From Bacillota bacterium (GTDB lineage Bacteria > Bacillota > Sulfobacillia > Sulfobacillales > Sulfobacillaceae): a DNA stretch of 58,835 nt. Positions 34,846 through 43,979 of this stretch are shown here, one piece after another. Position 1 is the stretch's first letter. Every line of letters begins with the position of its first letter. The notes beneath the pieces were generated by a model that saw nothing but the letters and a program-made list of their open reading frames with translations, made no database searches and was not told the DNA's origin. The DNA lies in the NCBI GenBank assembly GCA_021797515.1, contig JAJZZP010000084.1:1-58835 (forward strand), written 5' to 3'. Both the position numbers and the translations under genes were made by a program.

Positions 34846-35850
34846 ATGCCAGTGACAATTCGGGATGTTGCTAGAGCGGCGGGGGTGTCTATAACCACTG
34901 TGTCCCGAGCGTTTAACGGGTATGACGATGTGGGCCCGGATACGCGCAAACGCATATTAAAAGTGGCCAAAGAATTAAATTATCGCCCCAGCCACGTGGC
35001 ACGCAGTTTGGTTTTACAGCAAACCCAGAATATAGGCCTGTTAATCTCGGATTTCAATGCGAATCGAGGCGCTCACCACTTCTTGTTTGACGTTATGGTT
35101 GGAGTTCATGACCGTTTGGCTTCTATGGGATATGATGTGACGTTGGTGAGCACCACCACGGCACGGCAGCGTCTGATCAGCTATATCGATTTTTGTACTG
35201 AACGCCGATTGGAAGGCGTTATCGTCATGGGCATGCGACTGGATGATCCCTACATGCAAGAGGTTGCTGAAGCAAAATTGCCGTCTGTGGGCATCGACCT
35301 GCCGATTTTAAGCCGATATTGTGGGTACGTTATGACAGATAACGTGAACGGGGCCAAACTAGGTATGCAACATTTGCTAGGGAAAGGCTATCGTCGGATC
35401 GGGTTTGTCAACGGAACCCAAAAAGCGGCGGTAAGTGTTGATCGTCTGCGAGGGTATCAATTGGCTCTCGAAGCGGCCGGATTGGGCACCGATCCTGATT
35501 TGATAGTCCATTCCAACTTTTTGGTGGAAGGCGGGGAAGCCGCGACAGAAATGCTCTTAAGTCGCGTTCCAGACCTTACCGCTATTTTTTATGCCAGTGA
35601 CCTCATGGCGATTGGCGGTATGCGCTATTTGCATCGTGTGGGCAAGCGCATACCTGAAGATGTTGCGGTCATGGGATATGACAATGTGGATGTGGGGGAA
35701 TGGAGTACCCCTGCATTGACCACCGTTTCGCAGCGGCGTTATGAGATGGGCTTGTATGCAGCGGATATGCTGATAGGTATGCTACAGCATGATGAGGAAC
35801 CAGGGGGACGCCTATTGCCATCGGAGTTGGTGATTCGGCAAAGTACGTGA
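34846..35850 (+). CDS. LacI/GalR-family transcriptional regulator
   Basis: A 334-aa repressor. The N-terminal HTH reads TIRDVARAAGVSITTVSRAFNG, with the hinge helix at NYRPSHVARSL. The periplasmic-binding-protein-like effector domain follows (QNIGLLISDFNANRG; MTDNVNGAKLGMQHLLGKGYRRIGFVNG; AIFYASDLMAIGGMRYLHRVGKRIPEDVAVMGYDN). It controls, by position and operator sharing, the glycosidase and sugar-transport genes downstream. The effector is probably a malto- or gluco-oligosaccharide, judged only from those enzymes. Confidence 0.93.
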   Translation: MPVTIRDVARAAGVSITTVSRAFNGYDDVGPDTRKRILKVAKELNYRPSHVARSLVLQQTQNIGLLISDFNANRGAHHFLFDVMVGVHDRLASMGYDVTLVSTTTARQRLISYIDFCTERRLEGVIVMGMRLDDPYMQEVAEAKLPSVGIDLPILSRYCGYVMTDNVNGAKLGMQHLLGKGYRRIGFVNGTQKAAVSVDRLRGYQLALEAAGLGTDPDLIVHSNFLVEGGEAATEMLLSRVPDLTAIFYASDLMAIGGMRYLHRVGKRIPEDVAVMGYDNVDVGEWSTPALTTVSQRRYEMGLYAADMLIGMLQHDEEPGGRLLPSELVIRQST

Positions 35851-35902
35851 AATACCCAAAGAGTAGGTGACGTGCTGAGGTACCGCTACGATTTTCCTTT
35901 AG

Positions 35903-35918
35903 ACCGAAAACGTTTTTG
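35903..35918. promoter_or_regulatory. LacI-type operator 2
   Basis: ACCGAAAACGTTTTTG, core AAAACGTTTT at 35907-35916, 25 nt before the start of the first glycosidase gene and 53 nt after the regulator stop. It shares 14 consecutive bases with operator 1 in inverted orientation. Confidence 0.72.
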
Positions 35919-35942
35919 TATAGCCGGAAGGGGTTTTGGTGA

Positions 35943-38147
35943 GTGAATTATGGAGTAATAAAGGAAAACGATTTGTTCTATGTTTTTGGAATAGAAGGAA
36001 TAATTGGGCAACCAGCTCATCATGGACTCTATACTCGCGACACACGCTTTCTCTCGCGGTTGCAATGGCATATGAACCCCGATGTATTGGTTTTGCTGGA
36101 ATCCGATACCTCAACCGGGTATGAGAGTGTCTACCGATATACCAATCAGCCGCCGGGGGACCAATCAGGCATCCCACGTGAGTCGCTTTTAATTACTCGC
36201 CGCCAATGGGTCGATGGCCAAGCATTGCACGAAAGTCTCGTCATCGAAAATTTTGCCATGGTTCCGGTGTCCCTAAAATATACGTATATTGTTGATGCGG
36301 ATTTCTTGGATATGTTTGAGGTCCGCGGATTTCGGCAAATTCCGTTTACGCGTCAGGTCACTGTAAGCGGTGGCAATGGGTCATGCATTTATACCTACAT
36401 GGCTCAAGACGGGCGTGTCACTCGGACCACCGTTTCGCTGCTAAGCCATGACGAGAATGCGATAACGGCCGATTGGGTTCGCGCGGCAGAAAATGGCACG
36501 GCTCGACAGTGGACAAACTCGGTGACAATATTGCCGCGCTCAAAACAGTACCGAGAATTAGTGGTTGAAGCATCGTATGATGATAGCAGCAAAGCGACTG
36601 GCATGGTGATTCGTCACAGTGGGAGGCATTTGGCGAGCCAAAACGATTCGGATCGAGGCCTTGAGTCAATCCTCACATGCCAACCGCTGTCACCAGCAAT
36701 TTCACGATCCTATCAAGAGTGGTTCAATCGCATGCCCCAAGTGTCTGGCAACGATGGCTTCGCACAGTGGTATGCGCAAGGCATCAAAGATCTGCGGATG
36801 CTGCAAAGCGACCTGGGATACGGGAAGATGGTGGTGGCGGGGGTGCCGTGGTATGCAGTGCCCTTTGGTCGCGACAGCCTGATTGCAGCCCGCCAAATGC
36901 TGCTTGCTGAACCCGAGATTGCGCGGGGCACCCTTTTGACTATGGCCCATTTTCAGGGGTGGGAGGAGCGGCCCGAGCGCGACGAACAGCCCGGAAAAAT
37001 CGTGCATGAGGTGCGCGACGGAGAACTTAGCCGACTCGGAATTTTACCTTTTGCCCAATACTACGGCAGTATCGATGCAACTCCGCTGTTTTTGCTGTTA
37101 ATGGCTGATTACTTTAAATGGACTGGCGACGAGGATTTTGTCCGGCGTCTGCTTCCACATGTGGAACGGGCTTTATCATGGATGATATTTTATGGCGATC
37201 GCGACCAGGATGGATTTTTGGAATACTGGCGCGAAGCCAGTGACGGTATTGCCAATCAAGGGTGGAAGGATTCTGGCGATTCCGTAATGTACGCTGATGG
37301 CCGACTGGTGGAGGGAACTGTCGCGTTATGCGAGGTGCAAGCTTATGCACACCGCGCGTATATGGAATGGCATGACATATACACTACCTTCGGCATGGGC
37401 AATGAGGCTCGTCAACTCAAACGGCTGGCCGAAACACTCCAAGCCAATTTCCTTAAGCATTTTGTGTTAGCCGATGGTACGGTGGCTTTGGCACTAGATG
37501 GGGAGAAGCATCCTTGTCGGGTGATTTCATCCAACATGGGTCAAGTGTTGGTAAGCGATATCTTGCCTCCAGATGTGTCCCGAGTCGTGGCGAGGCACAT
37601 GGTGGCCCCTGATATGCTCACTGGATTTGGCATACGCACGCTTTCCACCAGGGAAATCCGATATAATCCCGTCAGCTACCACAACGGGTCAGTTTGGCCT
37701 CATGATACCAGCCTGGTTATATATGGACTGCGTCGACATGGCTACGTAGCGGAATCGCTAGAGGTTATTGAGAACTTGCTGCGTGCTCAAGACGCATTTG
37801 AATACCATCGTCTGCCGGAACTATTCACGGGATTTCCGGCAACCGAAATTACTCGTCCAGTGCCGTATCCGGTTTCCTGTTCCCCCCAAGCGTGGGCAGC
37901 TGCGGTGCCGGTATTCGTGTTGGAGCAATGTTTAGGTTTGAAACCGGATGCCAGACACCGGGTAATCCAGGTCACCCCGGTATTGCCGGCCAGCGTTCCC
38001 CGCCTGGAAATACGAGGAATACGATTGGGTGGCGGCATGTTGTCAGTGGCTTTAAGCCGTGACCAAGGCGAAACCGACTTGAAGATCATTGAAAATTCGA
38101 CCGGTTGGCGATTGCTTAAACCGGCCGGAAAGGAGGTGAGGTCTTGA
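35943..38147 (+). CDS. Glycogen-debranching/amylo-alpha-1,6-glucosidase-like glycoside hydrolase
   Basis: A 734-aa cytoplasmic protein. Residues 1 to about 220 resemble the N-terminal beta domain of debranching-type enzymes (GDE_N_bis: HHGLYTRDTRFLSRL). The rest is an (alpha/alpha)6 barrel with PWYAVPFGRDSLIAARQML, the acid-bearing DQDGFLEYWREASDG-NQGWKDSGDS segment, and YHNGSVWPHDTSLVIYGLRRHG. This matches GH133/GH63-like enzymes that remove alpha-1,6 branches or act on small glucosides. The exact substrate is unknown. It starts at GTG 35943, about ten bases after AAGGGG, and lies directly downstream of operator 2. Confidence 0.83.
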   Translation: MNYGVIKENDLFYVFGIEGIIGQPAHHGLYTRDTRFLSRLQWHMNPDVLVLLESDTSTGYESVYRYTNQPPGDQSGIPRESLLITRRQWVDGQALHESLVIENFAMVPVSLKYTYIVDADFLDMFEVRGFRQIPFTRQVTVSGGNGSCIYTYMAQDGRVTRTTVSLLSHDENAITADWVRAAENGTARQWTNSVTILPRSKQYRELVVEASYDDSSKATGMVIRHSGRHLASQNDSDRGLESILTCQPLSPAISRSYQEWFNRMPQVSGNDGFAQWYAQGIKDLRMLQSDLGYGKMVVAGVPWYAVPFGRDSLIAARQMLLAEPEIARGTLLTMAHFQGWEERPERDEQPGKIVHEVRDGELSRLGILPFAQYYGSIDATPLFLLLMADYFKWTGDEDFVRRLLPHVERALSWMIFYGDRDQDGFLEYWREASDGIANQGWKDSGDSVMYADGRLVEGTVALCEVQAYAHRAYMEWHDIYTTFGMGNEARQLKRLAETLQANFLKHFVLADGTVALALDGEKHPCRVISSNMGQVLVSDILPPDVSRVVARHMVAPDMLTGFGIRTLSTREIRYNPVSYHNGSVWPHDTSLVIYGLRRHGYVAESLEVIENLLRAQDAFEYHRLPELFTGFPATEITRPVPYPVSCSPQAWAAAVPVFVLEQCLGLKPDARHRVIQVTPVLPASVPRLEIRGIRLGGGMLSVALSRDQGETDLKIIENSTGWRLLKPAGKEVRS

Positions 38148-38236
38148 GTTAAGGTCATTGCAACCAGCGGATGATACAAGCAATGCACTATCGGATGAGA
38201 AACAAACAAACCAGGAAAGAGAGAGGACGATCAACA

Positions 38237-39511
38237 ATGAAACATCTGCAAAAAATTGCCCAAGTTTCAGCTATGGGTCTCTCCTTGGTCGGGATGGTGG
38301 GGTGTGGCACGGCAAGTTCCGCATCTGGCTCCGGCGCCAGTAAAGTTGTCACAATCGTAGTTGCCAGTTGGGCGGGAACTAATGTGACTAATGGAATTAT
38401 CGATCAACAATTGGCTGATTTCAATAAAACCCATCCGGATATTCACGCGGTGTACCGCCCGATCGCCGGTAACTATGAGACCATCCTAAAGACAGAATTT
38501 GTGTCAGGCGATGCGCCGGATATCATTACCCTCAACAATGGGGGACAGGCACCGGTATTTGAATCCGAAGGTGCGGTTATTCCGCTCAATTCCTATATTC
38601 AGAAGTCGCACTATTCTCTAAGTGACTTTTTCCCGGGTGCGATGAATATGTTTGAGGCCGGGAGCACAGTTTACGGGATCCCTCGGGATCAGTCACCACT
38701 GGTTCTTTATTACAATCCACAGATGTTCAAAAATGCGGGTATTGCCGGACCGCCCACGACGTGGGCCCAGCTGCAGGCGGATGCACAGAAATTGACTAAC
38801 CCAGCGAAAAAAATCTACGGCATTGTCCAAACACCCCAAGAACCTCGATGGGCACAATTCTTGGTAGAAGCCGGGGGAAATGTCATGAACAATTCCATGA
38901 CTAAAATGACGTTGAATACGCCGGCGGCGTTACGTGGGTTCAGCTTCTTTGTTAACTTATATCGCTCCGGAGTTGCCGCACAGCCTTCGCAAGTTGGTGC
39001 CACTTGGGGAGGTCAAGCGCTTGGCATGGGGCACGCGGCGATGTCATTTGAGGGTGCTTGGGCAATTCCTTATCTGCAGGATACCTACCCTAATACGCCG
39101 TTTGCCATTGCAACATTGCCCAAGGGGCCGGTTAATAATATGAGCCTGGATTTTCCGACAGCATGGGCAATCACCAAAGATTCGGCCCATCCTCAGCAGG
39201 CGTGGCAAGTCATCAAGTATCTCACCGGCCAGGGACAAGCGCAGTGGGTGGAACAGGGAGGCTTGGTGACAGTTCGCAAGTCGCTCATTAATATGCCTTA
39301 CTATCAGCAGCACCCGATTTACCACAATATCCTAGCGCAACTGCCCAATGCGGTGCCCTGGAACTTCCCAAATGGTTTTGACCAATATGTGAACAGTACC
39401 TTGTCCAATGTCTCACTGCTTGCTGTGGAAGGCAAGCTATCGCCACAAGCTGCGCTGCAACAATTGCAGAGTCAAGGAACCAGTATAATCCAGCAAAACG
39501 GGGGGAATTGA
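38237..39511 (+). CDS. ABC sugar transporter substrate-binding lipoprotein
   Basis: A 424-aa extracellular solute-binding protein of family 1 (maltose/oligosaccharide type). The leader ends in a lipobox-like GMVGC near residue 20, followed by a Ser/Gly linker. The body has the typical FVSGDAPDIITLNNGG, GIPRDQSPLVLYYNPQMFKNAGI, and AMSFEGAWAIPYL segments. ATG 38237 is chosen for the leader and the GAGAGGA site; the open frame back to 38171 lacks both. It is followed at one base by the first permease. Confidence 0.93.
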   Translation: MKHLQKIAQVSAMGLSLVGMVGCGTASSASGSGASKVVTIVVASWAGTNVTNGIIDQQLADFNKTHPDIHAVYRPIAGNYETILKTEFVSGDAPDIITLNNGGQAPVFESEGAVIPLNSYIQKSHYSLSDFFPGAMNMFEAGSTVYGIPRDQSPLVLYYNPQMFKNAGIAGPPTTWAQLQADAQKLTNPAKKIYGIVQTPQEPRWAQFLVEAGGNVMNNSMTKMTLNTPAALRGFSFFVNLYRSGVAAQPSQVGATWGGQALGMGHAAMSFEGAWAIPYLQDTYPNTPFAIATLPKGPVNNMSLDFPTAWAITKDSAHPQQAWQVIKYLTGQGQAQWVEQGGLVTVRKSLINMPYYQQHPIYHNILAQLPNAVPWNFPNGFDQYVNSTLSNVSLLAVEGKLSPQAALQQLQSQGTSIIQQNGGN

Positions 39512-39512
39512 C

Positions 39513-40436
39513 GTGGGAACCGCCGTTTTGCTAAAGAACACCGAAAAGCGCGGCGGGATGGAACATTGGCGACGGCAGGAAACCGCCGCCGCCTATATGT
39601 TCTCTTTGCCCACAATCATCTTGTTGCTGGTGTTTTCTTTGGGTCCGGCTGCTTATGCATTCTTTTTAAGCGGTGTTTCATGGAATTTGCTCAATCATAT
39701 GCATTGGGTGGGACTGAGTAATTACGCCGCAATATTGCATATGCCCTTATTTTGGACTTCGGTGAAAAATTCGGTTATATTTGCGGCCGTGGTGATGCCG
39801 GTACAAACGGTGATCGCTATGATCATCGCGGTCATTATGAATCAAAATCTTCCGGCGCGACCTATCTATCGACTGGTTTTTTTCTTTCCCTCCATCAGTT
39901 CATCTGCGGTGACGTCGTTAATGTTTATGTGGATTTTTAACAAGCTAGGCCTTTTAAACGGCTTTCTTACGATGGCGGGAATTTCCGGACCTAACTGGAT
40001 TGGGAACCCGCGGTTTGCTCTGTCCGCCATAATGATTTTGAACATTTGGAGCACGGCCGGATATTTTATGGTGGTGTTTCTTGCCGGATTGCAGGCCATC
40101 CCCCGTACTCTGTATGAAGCGGCGGCCATTGATGGGGCATCGGCGCTGCAGCGGTTTTGGAACATTACTGTACCTTTACTGAGGCCGTCGACGTTTTTCA
40201 TCGTGGTGATGGGTCTGATCGGCACTCTTCAGATGTTCGACCAATCGTTCATTATCTCGGGAGGAACTGGTGGGCCGTTAAACTCTACGATGACCATTGC
40301 CCTGTTAATTTACCAGGAGATATTTTCCTATGGTCAGGTAGGCTATGGTGCTGCCGCCACTGTGTTCTTATTCGTGCTGGTATTAGGGTTAACGATTCTA
40401 ACCAATCGGTGGCTGGGGAAGCCGATCGAATATTAA
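39513..40436 (+). CDS. ABC sugar transporter permease (MalF/UgpA-like)
   Basis: A 307-aa inner-membrane subunit with six helices. The EAA loop that contacts the ATPase is clear: YEAAAIDGASALQRFWNITVPLLRPS. GTG 39513 starts one base after the binding-protein stop, behind a G-rich site (GGGGGG). The importer lacks an ATPase gene in this window, so it probably uses a shared MsmX-type ATPase encoded elsewhere. Confidence 0.93.
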   Translation: MGTAVLLKNTEKRGGMEHWRRQETAAAYMFSLPTIILLLVFSLGPAAYAFFLSGVSWNLLNHMHWVGLSNYAAILHMPLFWTSVKNSVIFAAVVMPVQTVIAMIIAVIMNQNLPARPIYRLVFFFPSISSSAVTSLMFMWIFNKLGLLNGFLTMAGISGPNWIGNPRFALSAIMILNIWSTAGYFMVVFLAGLQAIPRTLYEAAAIDGASALQRFWNITVPLLRPSTFFIVVMGLIGTLQMFDQSFIISGGTGGPLNSTMTIALLIYQEIFSYGQVGYGAAATVFLFVLVLGLTILTNRWLGKPIEY

Positions 40437-40463
40437 AAGATCCGAGGCTAAGGAGGTTTGGTT

Positions 40464-41300
40464 ATGGTTGGATCCAACAGTACATTGAGCCGGGTGTCCC
40501 GTGGACTTTATTTATTGATTCTGACAGCGGGGGCTCTGGTTATGGTCATCCCCTTTTTGTGGTCATTGTCCACCTCGCTCAAACCGTTAGGTGAGGCATT
40601 GGTGTTTCCGCCGAAATGGCTTCCTCATCCCTTTTTATGGAAGAATTATTTCCTCACTTGGAAGACCGTTCCCATGGGACAATGGTTTATCAACAGCACG
40701 ATAGTTGCCGTGGCTGTTGTGATAGGAAATTTGATTTTGGACTCGATGGCGGGGTATGCTTTGGCCCGTATTCGTTTTCGCGGACGTTCGCTCGTCTTTT
40801 TTGGCATTATATCAATGTTGATGATTCCGTTTCAGTCCATCATGTTGCCTGTCTATATCATTTTACGGGCACTGGGCTTGATAAATAGTTATGCGGGGAT
40901 TATTTTGCCGCAAATAGTGTCCGCCATGGGAGTGTTTTTGATGCGGCAGGCGTTTTTGAATGTGCCGCAAGAGGTTGAAGAATCGGCCATTATCGATGGA
41001 GCCAGCCGCTGGCGGATATTTGCTCAAATTTCGTTGCCCATGGTTCAACCTTCGCTTTTGACGCTGGCGTTAATGATGTTCATGGGAGCTTGGAACAACT
41101 TTTTACTTCCGTTATTGGTGGCCAACAATCAAAATTTCTGGACTCTGCCTTTAGGTATGGTAATGTTTCAACAGCAGTATTACACAAATTGGCCGTACTT
41201 GATGGCGGCTGCGGTTATGGCTACCATTCCTATTGCGGTATTGTTTTTGCTGTTCCAAAGATGGTTTATCCAAGGTATTTCCACCACTGGGCTAAAATAA
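40464..41300 (+). CDS. ABC sugar transporter permease (MalG/UgpE-like)
   Basis: A 278-aa second permease subunit. It begins with a helix (RGLYLLILTAGALVMVIPFLWSLSTSLK) and carries the EAA loop EESAIIDGASRWRIFAQISLPMVQPSL. AGGAGG lies seven bases before ATG 40464; TTG 40458 is too close to that site. It pairs with the MalF-like gene 27 nt upstream. Confidence 0.93.
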   Translation: MVGSNSTLSRVSRGLYLLILTAGALVMVIPFLWSLSTSLKPLGEALVFPPKWLPHPFLWKNYFLTWKTVPMGQWFINSTIVAVAVVIGNLILDSMAGYALARIRFRGRSLVFFGIISMLMIPFQSIMLPVYIILRALGLINSYAGIILPQIVSAMGVFLMRQAFLNVPQEVEESAIIDGASRWRIFAQISLPMVQPSLLTLALMMFMGAWNNFLLPLLVANNQNFWTLPLGMVMFQQQYYTNWPYLMAAAVMATIPIAVLFLLFQRWFIQGISTTGLK

Positions 41301-41351
41301 CGGCTAAGGCGTGGGGTTAAGAGAAAAATATGGACTTGCGCGGTTGTTGGC

Positions 41352-41363
41352 CAAAAATTTTTG
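41352..41363. repeat. AT-rich perfect palindrome upstream of the GH15 gene
   Basis: CAAAAATTTTTG, a 12-bp perfect palindrome 15 nt before operator 3. It could be a second regulator site or a bent-DNA element. Confidence 0.35.
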
Positions 41364-41377
41364 TCTTAGCGTAGGGT

Positions 41378-41391
41378 CCAAACGTTTCAGG
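41378..41391. promoter_or_regulatory. LacI-type operator 3 (variant)
   Basis: CCAAACGTTTCAGG, core AAACGTTT at 41380-41387, 28 nt before the GH15 start. The core is shorter than in operators 1 and 2, but the same CCAAA(A)CGTTT(T) arrangement is kept. It suggests that the GH15 gene belongs to the same regulon with weaker control. Confidence 0.55.
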
Positions 41392-41418
41392 ACGATTATG
41401 AATGCTGGAGGATAATGC

Positions 41419-43197
41419 ATGACGGTCTACTATGGATTTTTGTCCAATACCTACACCTCAGCACTGGTGGACCCGGAAGGTACTCTGGTCTGGTTGCCGT
41501 TTCCCCGCTTTGATGGGGACGCCATATTTTGCAAGTTGCTGGATGACACCCAAGGGGGATATTTCAATACGGTACCGGAGCAACCGTACATGGCATCCCA
41601 GACTTATGTGCCTCATACGCATACGTTAGAGACGGTATACCAGGTTCAGGATGAAAGGGTCACGATGCGGGATTTTTTGCCGATTGGCACCACCAGCTTT
41701 TGGCGAGTGATAGAAACACCGGTGCCATTGGTGTTGACTTGCCGACCGACGTTCGGATTCGGGTATGCCAATGCCAGCTACGAAATGACCCCCAACGGCG
41801 CATGGTTTTCTCATCCTAATGGCAGGGAAGGTCTTCACTTGACCATTGATGGTCCGAATGTAAAAAGCAGTCAACGCGATCAATGGATCGTCGGCCCGGG
41901 GAGGGTTACCATTGCCTTGCGTTACGTTGCCCATTTTGGGAAAGATACAGCCTTGGACCAGGACCTTGCAGATCGTGCGGAACAAGTGGAGCGCGTCACC
42001 AACCAGTTTTGGGTTAAGCCGAAAAATCCCTATCATGGAGCCCATGCCGAGTTATTTGACCGCAGTTTGCTGACCATCCGCGGTCTCACCTATCGTATCA
42101 ACGGGGCTTTGCTGGCTGCTGCCACCACGTCATTGCCGGAGATCATCGGACAACACCGACAATGGGATTATCGCTTTGTTTGGGTGCGTGACGGGGCCTA
42201 TGGAGCGGAGGCCTTGTTAATGGCGGGTGATACCGTGGGTTGCCGTCGCTTCTTGGAGTTTATGTTTAACACCATTGATTTGGTTAACAAGCCGTTTTCG
42301 GCCCCGTTTTATCAATTGGACGGATCGCGAATCGATGGGGAACGGGATTTGTTGTGGCTCTCAGGCCATCAAAACTCGCGACCGGTACGGGTCGGCAATG
42401 CCGCAACCGACCAGTTGCAGTTGGATATTGAAGGCGACTTGCTGTGGGTGCTGTATGCTTATTGGGAGGAAAGCCAGGACAGTACTTTTGTTCGAGATTA
42501 TTGGTGGGCGGTGACAGCACTGGCGGACTGGGTGGGCACCAACTGGCATCAGCCAGATGCTTCGCTTTGGGAGTTTCGCGGCGATCAAGATTTTTACCTG
42601 CATTCTCAGCTCATGTGCTGGGTAACGATGCGAGTGGGTTCGGTATTGGCTCGTGAAGTTATGAGTTTTGAAGCAGTTGCTGACCGTTGGCAACGTCAGG
42701 CGGATGACATTGCCGAAGCCATATGGCATCGCCAATCTTTATCGGGTCTACCATATTTTACTCAAGGACCTGGCCATCCGGTAATGGATGCTGCATTGTT
42801 GCTCATGCCCTTATATGGCTTTGTTGGCGTTCATGACAAGGTATTTCAGGCTACTTTGCAGCAAATTGAAAATACTCTTTTGGTCGACGGGACGGTGATC
42901 CGGTATCAGCAGGACAACATGGGAGAAGTTGTTTACCCATTTACGTTGGCTGGATTTTGGCTGGCACGCGTGTGTTTGCGCATGGGACGTTGGGACCGGG
43001 CTGAGGAACTCATCGAGCGCCAATTGGGGTTAACCACTTCTTTAGGATTGTTTGCGGAGCATGTGGATCCGGCGACCGGAGAACCGCATGGAAATTTTCC
43101 CCAACTATTTCCCCACGCCGGAGTGGTGACCACTTTGTCGGAGTACCAAAGGCTCAAGAAAAAAGGGCATTTATGGACGCTAACTACAGACGGCTAA
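41419..43197 (+). CDS. GH15 glucoamylase/trehalase-like glycoside hydrolase
   Basis: A 592-aa cytoplasmic protein. It has the N-terminal beta domain of bacterial GH15 enzymes and an (alpha/alpha)6 barrel with QWDYRFVWVRDGAYGAEALL. The putative catalytic acid lies in SLWEFRG, with HSQLMCWV after it. The putative base is in FAEHVDPATGEPHGNFPQ. No signal peptide is visible, so it should act on imported oligosaccharides or trehalose-type sugars. GGAGG lies seven bases before ATG 41419. It ends the sugar regulon. Confidence 0.88.
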   Translation: MTVYYGFLSNTYTSALVDPEGTLVWLPFPRFDGDAIFCKLLDDTQGGYFNTVPEQPYMASQTYVPHTHTLETVYQVQDERVTMRDFLPIGTTSFWRVIETPVPLVLTCRPTFGFGYANASYEMTPNGAWFSHPNGREGLHLTIDGPNVKSSQRDQWIVGPGRVTIALRYVAHFGKDTALDQDLADRAEQVERVTNQFWVKPKNPYHGAHAELFDRSLLTIRGLTYRINGALLAAATTSLPEIIGQHRQWDYRFVWVRDGAYGAEALLMAGDTVGCRRFLEFMFNTIDLVNKPFSAPFYQLDGSRIDGERDLLWLSGHQNSRPVRVGNAATDQLQLDIEGDLLWVLYAYWEESQDSTFVRDYWWAVTALADWVGTNWHQPDASLWEFRGDQDFYLHSQLMCWVTMRVGSVLAREVMSFEAVADRWQRQADDIAEAIWHRQSLSGLPYFTQGPGHPVMDAALLLMPLYGFVGVHDKVFQATLQQIENTLLVDGTVIRYQQDNMGEVVYPFTLAGFWLARVCLRMGRWDRAEELIERQLGLTTSLGLFAEHVDPATGEPHGNFPQLFPHAGVVTTLSEYQRLKKKGHLWTLTTDG

Positions 43198-43250
43198 AGT
43201 TCTAGGACAAGACCTTGGCATCATAGAAGTGTGCCAGGAGGGATGTCCTG

Positions 43251-43979
43251 GTGTGGGTAAAGGTTATTTCGGCGCGATCGCGTGGGGCACGCGCTATCTA
43301 TTTGGCGCTGTTGCTAGGATTAAGTTTGCTAGTGTTTCAACCAAGGTCTCATTCAACTCCAGTCCCCGGCCCAGTGTACCGGGTCAAGACTACTACTCGC
43401 GCGATGGCCTTAACCATCAATGTGGTATGGGGCACTGAATTCGTTCCGCAAATACTTCAGGATCTGGTGTCAGCGCATGTGACCGGAACTTTTATGGTAG
43501 GTGGCGCATGGGCTTCCGAGCACCCGCAACTCATTTTAGAGATGGTCCGCGACCATATGGAAATTGGCAACCATGGCTGGAATCATCCTCATCCCAATCA
43601 GTTGACATACGCTGGCAACCTGACTCAAATTACTCGAACCAATGAGGCGGTAAAACATATCGCAGGCATTACCCCTCTGGTGTTTGCTCCTCCTTACGGA
43701 GAATTTAACCATACTGTCTTGGGGGCATCTGCCGCGCTCCACATGCCTCTGATTATGTGGACAATAGACACTATTGACTGGCGTCCATCGTCGACATCTT
43801 CCTATATGGTTAGCAAGGTATTGGCGAGGGCCCAACCAGGCGCCATTGTCCTGATGCACCCTACTTCCCGGACGGCGGAGGCTTTGCCCGAAATTATCAG
43901 CGGCTTGGCCTCTCGGGGCTATCGATTAACCACGGTTTCTACCCTGCTGACTATGGGGGAGCCTGTCGGGGACGGGTAA
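43251..43979 (+). CDS. YlxY/PdaB-like polysaccharide deacetylase-fold protein
   Basis: A 242-aa exported protein with an N-terminal hydrophobic leader (about 12-28) and a NodB fold. The first catalytic motif, normally TFDDG, reads TINVVWG as in the YlxY/PdaB group. The His pair is present in GNHGWNHPHP, and APPYGEF, DTIDWRP and VLMHPTS follow. Loss of the Asp pair makes classical deacetylase activity doubtful. In Bacillus ylxY lies between pnp and mlpA, so this gene is likely a displaced member of that conserved row. GTG 43251 follows AGGAGGG by eight bases. Confidence 0.82.
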   Translation: MWVKVISARSRGARAIYLALLLGLSLLVFQPRSHSTPVPGPVYRVKTTTRAMALTINVVWGTEFVPQILQDLVSAHVTGTFMVGGAWASEHPQLILEMVRDHMEIGNHGWNHPHPNQLTYAGNLTQITRTNEAVKHIAGITPLVFAPPYGEFNHTVLGASAALHMPLIMWTIDTIDWRPSSTSSYMVSKVLARAQPGAIVLMHPTSRTAEALPEIISGLASRGYRLTTVSTLLTMGEPVGDG

